DNA of 64,000 bases, from NCBI RefSeq assembly GCF_000485595.1, contig NW_014577110.1, positions 38,681-102,680 of the forward strand, written 5' to 3'. Below are positions 12,774 to 24,337 of the stretch, one piece after another. The DNA is from Priapulus caudatus. Its lineage: Eukaryota > Priapulida > Priapulimorpha > Priapulimorphida > Priapulidae. Made by a program: the position numbers and the translations under genes. The notes beneath the pieces were generated by a model, which ran no database searches, was not told the origin of the DNA, and saw only the letters and a program-made list of their open reading frames with translations. How positions within the stretch are numbered: position 1 is the stretch's first letter; each line of letters starts with the position of its first letter.

Positions 12774-13872
12774 CTCCTGTACGCGCCAACGCAAACGCGG
12801 CGAAGGAGCCACAGGATTATATGACGCGCACGGTGCACCTGGCCGTCTATTAGCTGATGCCCGTTACACCAGCCATACCTTGACCCTTGATGAGAACAGA
12901 CTCAACCTCGCATACTATCAGAGGTTTACTTATTCATTGCAAGATAAAGCCGTAGATTACCTGCAGATCGGGCATAATGGCGTCCACGATCTGGACACCG
13001 CTTTGAGAACCAATAAGCAATATATAATGCGTCAAGTCCAAGTGTGTCTATCCGTTCACTCCGATCCATCAAACTCGTGTATTTCATCCGGAATTATATA
13101 AGTAGCAAAGAGGTGATAGTATAGCAATGTTTCATCAGTGACAGTAGACGTTTGAGATGAATTTAAGTGGCTCAGTACGATATCTCTACGTTAATGTAAT
13201 CGCTGGAATCAGGCTAGCAAACGATTTGGCAAGTTTGAGATCGACCATCATGGCTGAAATCTATAGATTCTCTCTAGAGGGGGGGGCTCATTCCTATTTT
13301 TCAATGTGTGACCGGCTCCAGCGATATATACGGACCTAACGCAAGTCATTGTGTTGAGTAATGAAGCACCACACAATGTCAGGGGTGGACCAGACGGGTT
13401 TGGTGACCCAGTTTCCATGGTTCTAGTCACAGCTAGGGGGCGCGGGGGCATGCCCCCCTGGGAATAAAAAAAAAAAGAGGCTATATTTTGGTGCATTCTG
13501 GTGAATTTTGCGGTCAATTCGAAGATACCAGCCTGTGACAAGGTTTCGGAAAACCGGTCGCAAACCGGCCCTAAATCCGCGCGCTGCATGCAATGCTGAA
13601 AATGGCCTACCTGCGACAAAAATAAGATTTTTACAAAAATACAGTTTCCTAAATGCATATTTAAATCGCGGATATATAGGTTCAGATATTCTAATTATTA
13701 TGGCATTTTTAATTTTTAATTTTAATTTATTTTCTTTGCCCTCAGACCGGCCCCCTGACCGCCTTGGCATAATTTTTTCCGCGCCATTGCGAGTTCAGGC
13801 TAATACCATAATGGGGCCGGTCTCTCGCGCTGCCATGGTGAAGCTTCACGTGCCATTGGTGGAACGTGCACA

Positions 13873-16800
13873 TCACATCCATCTATCATCATCATCATCA
13901 TCTTCGTTTTATATGTCCATCTTTTCCCGTGCCCTGGGGTTGGACTTGCGATGATCCGTCCTCCAATCCGTTCCTGTCTTGCGTTATGCCTGATCAATCT
14001 ATATTCTAAGTCCTTCAGATCTTTTGCACTGTCCCTATCGCATGTTGCTCTTTGGTCTTCAACCGGTTCTTTTTCCGCAGGGATTCTCTAAGTTCTTCCA
14101 CAAACCTCAGTATCCTCTTTCGCGTCTCCCTTCTAGACATGCCCCAAACCCATTGTAGTCTCCTCTGTCTAGTTCTATTCTGTATCTCTTCTAAACCAAT
14201 TCTTTGCCACTTTTCAACTGGATTATCCTAATCCTCATTTAACTCCCAGCTATGTATCTAGCATCTTCTATCACATCTTCTCAATATATCTCATCTCTTT
14301 CTGTCATAGCCCACAACTTCTACAGCATGATAAAAAACTGATGCTATACAAGCTTCAATATGACATTGCCTCTGATCTTAACGAGATACTTCCTGTTTAC
14401 TAACAAACTACGCAATTGCTCTCCATTTTTTTCCATGCAGCCCTACTCTAACTCTCAGCGTCTCTCTGGTAGCGCCACCTCACAGTGCACCATATCACGG
14501 CAGATAAGCAAAACCTCATGAATTCTTCCTCTAATGTTTTCCTCCTAGTCCCAGTCGCTTTCATACCTTCCCTCCCCTGACATACCCTCTTCTGCAAACC
14601 GGGCACCGAAAGTTCTGGATTCCTTTACACTTTTCAGTCCTGTGCATCTTTGGTGACAAGCCATTGTTTACACTCTACTATGCATAAAACTTGAATTCAC
14701 TCCAACTCCTCTCCATCCAGCATCGCACAATGAGCCAATCTCGCTGACTGGCATCATGTGCTCAGAGACATTTCCTGTTTACCACTATCTTTTTTTTCTC
14801 AGTCAAGTTTACTTTCATTCCTCGTCTTTCTAACCCACTCTCTCCACTCTCAACAGGCTTCCAGTTGCTTCCTGTTCAGATTCTGCCGTCAAATGACCAG
14901 TCATCTGCATACCTAACTCCCAAGGAATCCTTTTCTGTTTTCCTGCTAGTTGCGTCATCCCATTACTGTGATGAAAAGTAAAGCGGGACTTAATACGCGA
15001 GGCCTGTGATGGTACCCGCTACTCCAATGTCAAACTCGCTCTGACGTCCCTGCTGTCGTTCTAACCCCTTGATCGGTGTCCCACATAGCATTGACATCTA
15101 TCGCTGTTATCATCCTTTCAGGTACTTTTTCGCGTCTTAAGCCCACCTTAAACTCTCGTTGGTACTCCGATCAAATGCCTTTCTCCAATGCCACAAAAAT
15201 GTGGTACAGCTTCTTTTTCTTTTGTTATATTTCGTCTTGCCAGTGTTCAAGAACAAATATAGCGCGCGCTGTAGTGGACGCTACCTGGGCCAAAACCCGG
15301 AACTGAAAACTACCATGTCTACGTCTCCTTTCTAATTCCTTCTCTACAACTCGTTCGTATATTTTCATATGCATTAGTTCTAGATAACCCACTCCTCCTG
15401 TGTTTGCTCGCATACCATAGATCTCTTTGCCTTTTATATATCAGGTTATTGTAGAACTCTTTTTTCCAATCTTCTGGGTATTCGCGTCCGCCTCTCCTAT
15501 CATTCCTTCACGATGGCTTCCCAGTTCCTCTATTCTTCCCTACCTGGCCGCCTTACCCAGGTCACTTGTCACCTCCCTGTTGGCACTGTCCGGCTTCCCT
15601 ACTCATTTCCTCTCAAACTACTTCCAGTTTCAGCTGCTGTAACGTCCCCAACGGTCGGCCTCAACCATTTCTGTTCTTCCCACGCTGTATTCGTTCTGCT
15701 CAGGTTTAGTAGCTCACTGGAAGTACTTCACTCCATCTGTTCCATGATTTCCTTTCTTCCACTTTTATATCTCCTCTGCTATCCCTGTTTATATCATTTT
15801 CCTCCTAGTGACAGTCCTGTCTCTCCCCTTTTCCATACTGCTTATGCTATTTCTGAATAGATTCTGTGATTTCTGTTTTGATTTTTCCTGATAATTTCCG
15901 TTCACGTTCTTCCGATACTGATTCTTTTCGGCAATTGCTACGCTCTCTTTTGCGGTTCCTTTTCTCTGGCTTGTACACTTCTCTGTCAACTTCTTTCTCC
16001 ACTTCTTTGCCATACCTTGAAGCTTCTTTCTTTTCTCTTATTGCTTTTGCATCTGTTTCATTCCACCACCAAGTTCTCTTTCTATGTCTATAGTTCCCGT
16101 TGTCTATCCCCACAACTTCTCTACAAGCCCATTCATTGATACTAATCCTCCTAAGTTCTCATCCCTCTCTCTGCTAGCTCTCCATTCTCCCTTCTCACAT
16201 GTCTCTTCAAAGTCTCTCTTGTGTGTTTCCCTCGCTTTGTAGTTTCCGATTGTTTTTAATCTTCTTTCACGCTTTTGTTCTTTTTTAATTCTCTGGAATC
16301 GCTGCTGATCTTGAGATCGGCTACACACTAAGCTATGTTCGTGTTTAAACATGCTTCTCCCGGATACCTTACAGGTCCTTTAATATAAATTTCTCATTTC
16401 TCGCTTACCAAGATGTAGTCGATCTGTGTTGTCTGCCCCTCCACTCTTGTAAGTGTGGTGATTTTCTTCTCCCCCTCTCACCTTTTTGAACAAAGTATTA
16501 AGTATTATCATTTTACTGCTCTGACAAAATTCTAATATGCTTTGCCCGCATCTGCAATTCCGCTCCCCATATTCCATATATTCCCATTGACACCCGAAAC
16601 CTCTCGCTGTTATCCCACATGCGACGACCATTCAAGTCCCCACAGCCACCAATTATCATACGAAATTTCTCTGGTATTCTACCAGGTGTCATCGCAGTTT
16701 TCCCCAGAATCTCTTTCCTCTTGTGGTCTCCCATCTGTGGTAACAGTAGACAGACAGACTTGAAGTACTTTCCCTTCTATTACAATTCCTATATTTTCAG

Positions 16801-17631
16801 TATCACTGTGTTATCCTTTCTAGTACCTCCATTCGTATCCTGTACTAAATTTCTCCCTCAGCCATTATCCACGCCACCCTCATCGTCTTTTCTCTCCCCA
16901 CACCACCAGAACTTATATCTTTCGCCACCCTACCTCCATATATCCTACATCCTTCACTGTAATTTGAACTTCTTGTAGACAAAGACGTTCGTCACGCTTT
17001 CCTTCTTGTTAACCACTCGAAACTTCCTACTTCTTCCACATTGTACCAATATTTACTGTTCCACTCTCATCTCCTCCTTGTTTTTCGTGTTATGTCCAGG
17101 GATTCTTAGCACCCCCTGCCACTTAAGGCTGCTTGGGCGACTGGGCGCCATTACCTTGTTTTTGGATCATCATCTTTGGTATTTGGAGCTCTATTTTTTA
17201 TGACGCCATGCCCTTGCTGACGCCAACCACTTGTTATGAGCAGTGTCCTAGCCTTTTGCCTCAAAAGGCCATAACCGCAGGCAGCAGTGCTTTGGCAGCG
17301 TCTGAGGTAGAGTTTTCCTTCTCTAGCTTTACCGAAGAGGATAACTACAAGGCAGCAGGTGGTTGGAGTTAGGAGTTTTCCTTCTCTTAGCCTTTGGCCT
17401 GAAGAGAGCATACCCCTCAAGGCAGTAAGGTGGTTGAAATGCGAGTTTCCTTCTCGACTTATCTGTGTGTTGGCAACAAAACTAAGGCACCTCAAGCGAA
17501 GTGGCCTACACACAGCAATGAGACCAGGTCACCAGAAGGGACATATCCATTGGCCAGAGGCCCTTTCTGGGGTAAGGTGCACCTCTCTACTGCATGCGTT
17601 GCAGTTTATTACGTCGTACCCAGGACCCATT
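13873..17631 (-). mobile_element. Degenerate non-LTR (LINE) retrotransposon with endonuclease and reverse transcriptase remnants
   Basis: Read on the minus strand from about 17631 to 13873. Near 17530-17640 is a PHD-like cysteine/histidine pattern (CNAC, REVH, WICP). At 16734-16380 is an APE-type endonuclease remnant with GDLNG, ILEFC and KMIILNTLF. At 16350-15850 is a Lys/Arg/Glu-rich linker. At 15413-15225 is the start of a reverse transcriptase (KIYERVVEKELERRRR). The C-terminal part lies near 15000-13950 and contains RLQWVWGMSRRE, similar to the conserved tail block of LINE polymerases. The 3' end is a (GAT)n tail at about 13910-13885. Many stops and frameshifts make it inactive as given. 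Copy 2 of the duplication has the empty site at 29892-29902 (GGAACGTCACA). Imperfect versions of that sequence flank the insertion, consistent with a target-site duplication of about 10 bp. Confidence 0.8.
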
Positions 17632-17850
17632 GTGAACTCAAAGTCTCTAATATTCATAGGACAATCCATTAAGCGAATTCCGTCAGTAGTCCCCTCGATA
17701 GGCCTAGTAGCCAGCAGTAACTCGTGTCTAAACAAGTCGTTAGATCGAATCGCATGTTCTGTGTTTTCTGTATTGTTTCCAGTCTTTGATATATTTAACT
17801 ACTTTTGTTTCTAATTAATCAAAATGTTTACATATTTATTTACTAACAAC

Positions 17851-18493
17851 TTAAAGGGATCGTTTTACTCTAGATTCTAGGATTATTTTCAGTTAAATTT
17901 AGGCTTAAAATTACGCCTAACGTAAAATAAGTTTTATGGTTCAATCACCATCAAAAATATTATGAAAAAAAGGATTTAAAATCTACGACTGACAAGTTTG
18001 TTTACAACGACGTGGCGGCACTCAAAGCGCACGATCTTATTAAGTTGCGGCAAATCCACTTTCCAGCCAAGGCTACAGACCGAGGTGTTTCTTATTTAGA
18101 AACTATATTTAAAAAAGCAAAAGGATTGTAATATCTTTAACGAGCATATAGTTTCCAGTTATACATATGGATAATTTGCCGCTAAAATTAATATAGTCTC
18201 GTTAAAATAGCATGTTATGGTATAACATAATTGCACTTTTTGATTAGCCATCGTCTGTAAGCGTGGCAAAATAAATTGGGTCAAATACGCAGAACTTTTT
18301 CGGCGGTGTGCAGCACGGTCCGCAGGGTCAGGCGCCGTTCCAAGTATTTCGCGTAGCGCGTTGATGGTACTTGAATTATAACAATTATAATTAGGTATTT
18401 GTAACAAATAGTGTGGTATAGACGATTTGTTATTACATGTAACGTTACCAGTTGTATGCAGTAAAATCCTAGAGGCTACTGTTCGCCTTTTAA
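17851..18493. mobile_element. TTAA-flanked insertion of 635 bp, absent from copy 2
   Basis: Copy 2 reads ACAACTTAATAACAAC at 30096-30111. Copy 1 has the same flanks, with 635 bp inserted between two TTAA sites at 17851-17854 and 18490-18493. The inner ends are AGGGATCG on the left and, reverse complemented, AAGGCGAA on the right, with a shared CTAGGATT about 25 bp inside, so the terminal inverted repeats are weak. A TTAA target is typical of piggyBac and Kolobok superfamilies. No transposase is encoded, so the superfamily cannot be decided. Confidence 0.75.
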
Positions 18494-18618
18494 TAACAAC
18501 AAATAATTTTTTTAAATTAAATTTAATTAGGTTAGGTCAGCATTGTTCCTTAACGAATGCGCATGCGTCAAAAAAGCCGCAGCTCGATAGACACGCCTAT
18601 TTTATGGTAATTTACCCT

Positions 18619-19025
18619 GATCTCGCCGGTTACACTTCGTTCCGTATGTCCCAAAAGGACGACCGCTACGTGGCAGCACTAGTCTTAGCATTAGCTTTTC
18701 GTTCTGCGTAGCATCACCCACTTCCTGAGTTCGGAGTAGACCCAATATGCCTAACCTAACCCTAACGCCAACTAATCCTAACCCTAACCATAACGCTAAC
18801 CTATTATCATTGATATAATAGTAATATTTATATTGATGTAAATGACACATTGGTTTTATTGGATACATGTTCTCTAATCCTTGAACCAAACGCCTATGAA
18901 CTGAACTATGGCGCAGAACTGGTGCTACGCTTGGAGCGAGAGGTGACTAGTGCGAAGGTTGACGTAGTGCTGCGACGTAGGCGTCGTCTTTTGAGACATG
19001 TGAACGAGTGCTAACCGATCTCGCC
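18619..19025. mobile_element. Non-autonomous TIR element with 9-bp target duplication, absent from copy 2
   Basis: The 389-bp insert (18628-19016) is flanked by the perfect 9-bp repeat GATCTCGCC at 18619-18627 and 19017-19025. Copy 2 has a single related site at 30236-30244. The ends are inverted: GGTTACACT on the left and GGTTAGCACT from the right. A 9-bp duplication is usual for Mutator-like elements, and 8-9 bp for Merlin. Inside, 18746-18803 holds degenerate CCTAACCCTAA units that look telomere-like. There is no open reading frame of note. Confidence 0.75.
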
Positions 19026-19732
19026 TGGGGGACAAAATAACGCCAACGGCGGATCTACAGTTGTACAGACTGGCATCTCACAGCTCATCGAATACCTGTC
19101 AGCGACTTTGTGGCAGCAAGCAAAACGACATGGTGTCCGTCTATACATCGCTGACGGCTGTGACGTGTGGTCGATCGACTCGATTATGGGCGTCCTGCGG
19201 TGTTTACAGCATGACACTGATAGTTTGCGCGCAAGGTAAGCTTTATTACCCTGCAAGCAAAGCTGCAAGGTTAAGTGGTTTCTATCGTTGCCTGTTTGGC
19301 ACTTTTGTCTGTTTGGCCTGCGTATGTATATAAGGGGCCTACCTACCTGCCAAGCGCCATCGCAAATCAATCCCCTGTAATCGCCAGCTTGTGCACTGTG
19401 CAGTTTTCCCACTGTCCGAGCGATTGAGCGTCAGTGCTCTCAGATCCAATACATTGTGCCCTCGAGTAGAAGTTTCTTATTATCTGACGCTATTCTAGAC
19501 CTATGCTAGCAGAGCTAAACACCAGTTCCGTTTCCAGAGTTTCAACAAGCTGCAAACATTCTTCGGTCTCGTCTGCACTCGATATATACTTAGGGCTGAT
19601 CTCGACTACAGGCGTAGTAAGAATCTGTGGCGATAAAGCTGTAAGAACACTGCAAATTGCATTGTAACGTATAACGGTACTAGTGGATTTGATGTTAGAT
19701 CGGGCATATACTTATTGATAGGTTGTATACTA

Positions 19733-22080
19733 GACGCACTTGCAGCCCCGATCCGCGCGAAGCGGCGAACAGCGCATCTCATGGCGCCATTAGGGTCAAT
19801 ATCGCGCCAATATGTCCTACAGCTATATTACGCCAAATCACTTTGTATAGATGAAAGCCCCAGAATTCGTGAATTGAGGCTGTTCTGGCGCTTGCCCGAA
19901 ATTTTTTGGACTTTGCAGCGTAGTGCGAGAATAAATCCAATGGTCGTAATTCGTACTTTGTTTGGTTGGCGCGTGTTTGTTGTTTATATAAGACCGATTT
20001 GTAATTTATATAATTTAACGCCGTGAAGTTATTCTCGTAGATATCGCGTCCCATAGGTCGCGCCACGAGGCTCTCTTGGAGCGATTTCGCATATACATTT
20101 TCTGAGACTGGCCCCAGGTGCACAGTTTGACACGCTGCAGTAACTATAACTTTAGTGTAGCGAAACAGACTTGCCCGAATTAACGTCCGTGCGAGTCTAA
20201 CCTGGAATCGTGACATCGCGTTTTCATTATCGTAGCCATCTTGCTTCTCCTTATGAACCGTTCACTCCCAGCGCTCGGCATCCCTTCTCAGACTGCTAGC
20301 ACGGTTTTGCGCGTTTTTGGCATATTACCAGCCACTGGCAGGAAGATCAAGCGCGCACGTACAGCACACACTGATCAGTTCGTTTAGACTGAGCCACTAG
20401 CGGCACTAGAGACCGTGTACAAGATGGCGTTGCGTCTTCATTATACTGTGTTGTCCGTCGTGGATATCATGTGTGTGGTATATATATATGTATATATATA
20501 TCTACTAATTCAGTCTTGCCAATACCATTCTGCAAATTATAGCGTAGGTGTTAGTAATATCATGGTAACATGATATTCCTATGGTATATTCGTGAGGTCC
20601 AGTATGGTATTCGTAACTGTATTCGATGTAACCTATCCTAAACAGCTGCATACATGATTATGGTAATATGTATATGTATGTATGGATACATGGTAGTTCT
20701 TAACATAATGTTGTATCTATATCATGTATATGTGTGTAAATGCACACTCAATATATTGATCATATTCATATAATATGTAACATTAATATTCGGATGCATA
20801 TTCGTACTGTTCGATATGGTATTCGTAACGTAATTCGTATGTATCACGTAATTTCGTATTCGTCTCCGTAACGAATTCCTATTCGTATATGTAGTGGTAA
20901 CGTATATTGGTATGTCCGAGGTCGTCAAATCATCTATTCCACATCTCGTACGGCAGAATATGCGGCTTGCGGTTTTACTATTCAAGCAACATTCCTTTAC
21001 GCGCAATTGGGATCAACATCTCCTTTCGGCAACAGCTTCTCTAAGAATCACCCGTCTCATCTGGATCATGTCAGCTTCCAATATAATAAGAAATGTGCCG
21101 TGTTGTCGCCGCCGCCGCGTGAATCCGCCCGCTGAATCATGCCGCTTGTCGTCATTTAAACGTTATGTCCCGCCACCCATGACCTTCATATCTGAGGCGA
21201 TTCTATATTTCGGAGAAATTCACATTCCATCTACATTCAGTGAGTTAACGTTCAAACCAATTGTGTGCATTTTGCTACGTGGCAATGAATAAGTGCTAGC
21301 GGCTTTTGCAATATTTCAAACAGAATCCCAGAAATTCGGTAGCATTATGCATTTGAGGTGCGGCAAACGCCAACACTGGCGAATGAACCGCCAATACCGG
21401 CAACTACGCCGCTTGCGTATATAACTGCTTCCTTCGTCCGTGCGCCACGGCATGTGGTGCGTACATCGCGTGTGTAACGTTTATGTGTGCGTGCGACGTT
21501 TATGTTTACGTTATATTAAACTGCGAGCAGGCGAGTTCGGAAGTTTTTCTGCACAGTTTTTCGTGCACAACGTACGCAATGACGGCCTCGCCCTCGAGCC
21601 GCAGGGGTAGACGAAGTTGCCACGGGACGCCGGGGTGGAAGAGGTTGATAAAAACCTCGCACGTACGGAGCCGGTAATATAGGCTCGCTCTAATTAGACT
21701 AATGTTTACAGGCCAAGGCCACAGTCTGCAGCGACAACGACCGACTCGTAACGACAAACAGACTTTCAGAAAATTAGAAACTATTGTTTCCTACTATGAG
21801 CCATCGCACATTGGCCTGACGCGACGACGGACCGGCCGACAACGCTCGACAGACAAAAATAGTTAGAAACGGTTCTATTTCGCCACGACTTCGCCGCCGA
21901 CACTGTTCACCACTAATGGCGCAAATCAACAGCCCGTTTACCGATCGGCGCCGTGACAGTCGCCAGCTACGTCAATAAAAAGTTATAAACCAATGCTAGC
22001 CAGGAAGATGGTAGAGCTGGTCCCGCAGGCGCTAACTCGCCAGACCGCCTGTCATAAACAGTGGAGCCGCGAACACCATC
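19733..22080. other. Gene-free stretch between the duplicated blocks
   Basis: I recognise no exon here. At 20470-20505 there is a (TA/GTATA) run. From about 20580 to 20910 the motif ATTCGTA or close variants recurs many times in AT-rich DNA. The longest reading frames (such as 19779-20216 on the minus strand) show no family features. The stretch ends at an assembly gap. Confidence 0.6.
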
Positions 22081-22105
22081 NNNNNNNNNNNNNNNNNNNN
22101 NNNNN
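22081..22105. other. Assembly gap (25 N)
   Basis: Twenty-five unknown bases interrupt the 3' part of a hAT-type transposase reading frame. The frame does not resume recognisably on the other side, so the true gap is probably larger or the join is wrong. Confidence 0.95.
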
Positions 22106-23426
22106 TGAACGTGGGGCTATTAAACAGGTGAAGGAACCCTTTGGCCTTAGCTGACTGATCCACTGAATGGGTATTCACTTGAAGCTCACCCAAGTGCTGT
22201 AGTAGAGCAGGGTAAATCTTCCACATGGTTTGTATTGCATGATGGGTATGGGGAATCCATCGTGTACCGGACACACGAGCTGGGAATCCAGTGACATGCA
22301 GGGCTTCAGCAGCAACCTTCAACATACTCCTGTTAAGCGCACTGTTGTGGTAGAAGAGATACAAACTCTCTAGCAGCTTGGTAATTTTGAGTTTAGAGTT
22401 GCAGCTTTTCAGTACATCCTTGAATGAAAGTTCAAGACGATGTGCCATACAATGAACTGATGTCAGCAATGGTTGCTTTTTTATAAGTCTCACGCCAATT
22501 CCAGTGTTTACTCCCATGTTCACACTTGCACCATCGGCGCCGAATCCTACTATTTTGGCATACAGATTTGGGTCCGAAATGCCCCCGTACTCCTTCAGAG
22601 TCCGTTCGATTAGTTGCATAATATTTTCTGCATTCGCTTTTGCAATGTTTTGGAAAGCCAAAAACTTGGTGTTGACTTTTCCCTGGTTACAGTATCTGAC
22701 GTACATGATCTCGGCTTCTGTTACTGACGAATCAGTGGATCCGTCGGAGATCACACTATAAAATGGTGCTGCATTCAGTTCTTTTGACATATTAATGCGT
22801 TCATTCTCAGCAATGTAGGTAACAAATTTCCGTGCAGCCCTGTCATGCCGGTACGTTTCACCCAGATCCATTCCGTTAGCCTCTTCTAGGTCACATATCC
22901 AGGTATAGTCAGTGAATGCTTTACCTTTTTTCGCAATGGAGTGAGAGATTCTGAACAGTTTTTGTAATTTCCCAAACTCTTTGTCATTCAAACTCTTTAA
23001 AGCTTTTCCTGCCGGATTTGTGCCTGGAACTGCAGATTCTGCCTTTTTCTTACCAAAACACTTTTTGTGCCCTTCACTCTTGTCATGCATCTGAAGTGCT
23101 TTAATGTGAAAATTCACACAGGCTTCCTTCACAAATTTACTGTCTTTATCTGCTAAGGCACTGTTGGTCAGACAAGAATTACAAAACATTTTGCCATCTG
23201 TCAATGTCACCCAGGGAAATGATTTATTCCAGGATTCTTTGAACTTCCTTGCCCTTTTCGTTTGTTCATACCGGCGTTTTATCTCCTTTTCTCTTGCTTC
23301 TCTACACTTTTCTTTTCACTGATTTACCACTGATTCTGGCCTTTCAATCTTGTCTATTGTCTCTTCCTCGTTGATAACAACGGGAGATGATGTTTGACGA
23401 GTATTTTTCAGCCAAGATTTCAACAT
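22106..23426 (-). pseudogene. hAT-type transposase (zinc-finger/RNase H-like, KIAA1586/ZNF862-like), stop-interrupted and truncated by gap
   Basis: From ATG at 23426-23424 one frame runs to the gap, broken once by an in-frame TGA at 23318-23316 (codon 37). About 440 codons are visible. The N-terminus (MLKSWLKNTRQTSS) leads into a Lys/Arg-rich stretch. A TTF/BED-like zinc finger follows: SFPWVTL, FCNSC, then paired H and C residues in HDKSEGHKKC. The RNase H-like region shows ISDGSTDSS and GFGADGASVNMG, whose aspartates match the first two acidic catalytic positions of hAT transposases. HCMAHRLELSFKD and SGTRW come next. The third acidic residue and the hAT dimerisation region would lie past the gap. 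The family includes domesticated vertebrate genes. Here the nearby CAGGGG tip suggests an element rather than a host gene. Apart from one stop codon it reads cleanly. Confidence 0.75.
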
Positions 23427-24151
23427 TTTGTATAGGTTAGACACAATTCCGAAGAGCAAAACATTAAAATGACGTGATAAGAGCAAAAGGTAATTACTGA
23501 ATGAAAAACAACAGGCCTGTGAGTGTGGTTAAAAAAACAGGAACAAATCTGAAGCAGCAGAGTGAGCGAAGCGCATCCCTCTCCACAATGCACGCAATAC
23601 CAGTGCTCAGCATATTTATAATTATACTCCCGCGAGCGTCGCTCCCGCGTCTAATCATTAGTGGGCTGAGTGCATTCCCGAGCATTTCATTTTACCATAG
23701 ATATATTATATACAACACAGGTGTTGTGTATATATATATCTATGATATATATCATACGCCTCCACAGTACACTGCAGACGTATTGTCTAGACGCATTGTC
23801 TGGTTCTATCTTATTCGCTTGATACAATCATGATACAATGTATACACATGTTCACAATTATGATCATCATCGGCCACGTATTGCTTAATCACAATAACGC
23901 TTGCGCTTGCAAATATGCTATGCCTGCTGTATAAAAACGCTAGTGTGGCATAGTAAATTAGTAACTAAGGGCGCGCACTCGCACTCGCTCAGATGCGCTG
24001 CCGTATAAAGTTGATAACTCAACAACCACTATCCCGATTATGACGATTTTTTTTTTACTATCCCGGCGGGATACCAAGCATTGAAATCTGGTATCCCGCA
24101 CAAGAATCTGGTATCCCGGGGATATCGGGATACCGCTAATTTCGACCCCTG
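22106..24151 (-). mobile_element. Probable hAT element, right half (5' end at 24151)
   Basis: Read from 24151 on the minus strand the sequence begins CAGGGGTCGAAATTAGCGG, followed by several GGGATACC / GGTATCCC motifs. It then runs about 725 bp to the transposase ATG. This tip matches the MITE at 4693-5043 (CAGGGGTAGAAATTAAC), so both probably belong to one superfamily. The other end is lost beyond the gap, so no 8-bp duplication can be checked. The element abuts exactly the start of duplication copy 2. Confidence 0.55.
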
Positions 24152-24155
24152 GCAT

Positions 24156-24337
24156 AGGGTCTATGTCCCCCAGGGTACTGCTGGAACGTACCCTGGGTAC
24201 CTGGTAACTATCTGATATGGTTAGGGTTAGAGAGTAGGCGTCTCCCTAGACTCGTTAGTAGAGTAGGCGAGGTACGGTCCGGCATATTAGATAGTACCAG
24301 GGTACGTTCCGACAGTACCCTGGGGGATATAGACCCT
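24156..24337. repeat. Foldback element of about 180 bp at the duplication edge
   Basis: The left arm AGGGTCTATGTCCCCCAGGG continues to GGAACGTACCCTGG. The right arm is its near-perfect inverse, ending CCCTGGGGGATATAGACCCT, and about 70 bp lie between the arms. The RNA or single strand would form a long hairpin. A second inverted pair lies further inside copy 2, with a CGCATGCGCAACAACTGCTC arm near 24914-24935 matching the inverse near 24449-24470. Confidence 0.7.

Larger units (their letters stand above)
7690..19732 (+). repeat. Large direct duplication, copy 1 (error-rich, with three extra insertions)
   Basis: Starting at GCATAGGGTCTATG, this block repeats collinearly the block at 24152-30943. 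Both contain a foldback element, the whole ARPC2 gene with introns, a U4 snRNA-like sequence and the same anonymous flanks. Copy 1 is longer because it carries three insertions (13873-17631, 17855-18489, 18628-19016). It differs from copy 2 by a very high density of single-base indels, many of them extra bases in copy 1, spread evenly through exons and introns. This pattern fits uncorrected long-read sequence better than natural decay. The block may therefore be a second haplotype rather than a true segmental duplication. Confidence 0.9.

Noticed and set aside
13385-13757. Possible hAT-like MITE with CAGGGGTG / CCCCCTG ends (also at 29415 in copy 2)
   Set aside because: Only about six terminal bases are inverted and the flanks do not repeat.
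15427-16978. Plus-strand reading frames rich in Ser, Pro and Phe
   Set aside because: They are antisense to the LINE polyprotein remnants on the minus strand.
18746-18803. Telomere remnant
   Set aside because: Units are irregular (CCTAACC, CCTAACGCC) and lie inside a transposon insertion.
19779-20216. 145-codon minus-strand reading frame
   Set aside because: No domain, start context or splice support. Equally plausible frames lie on the opposite strand.
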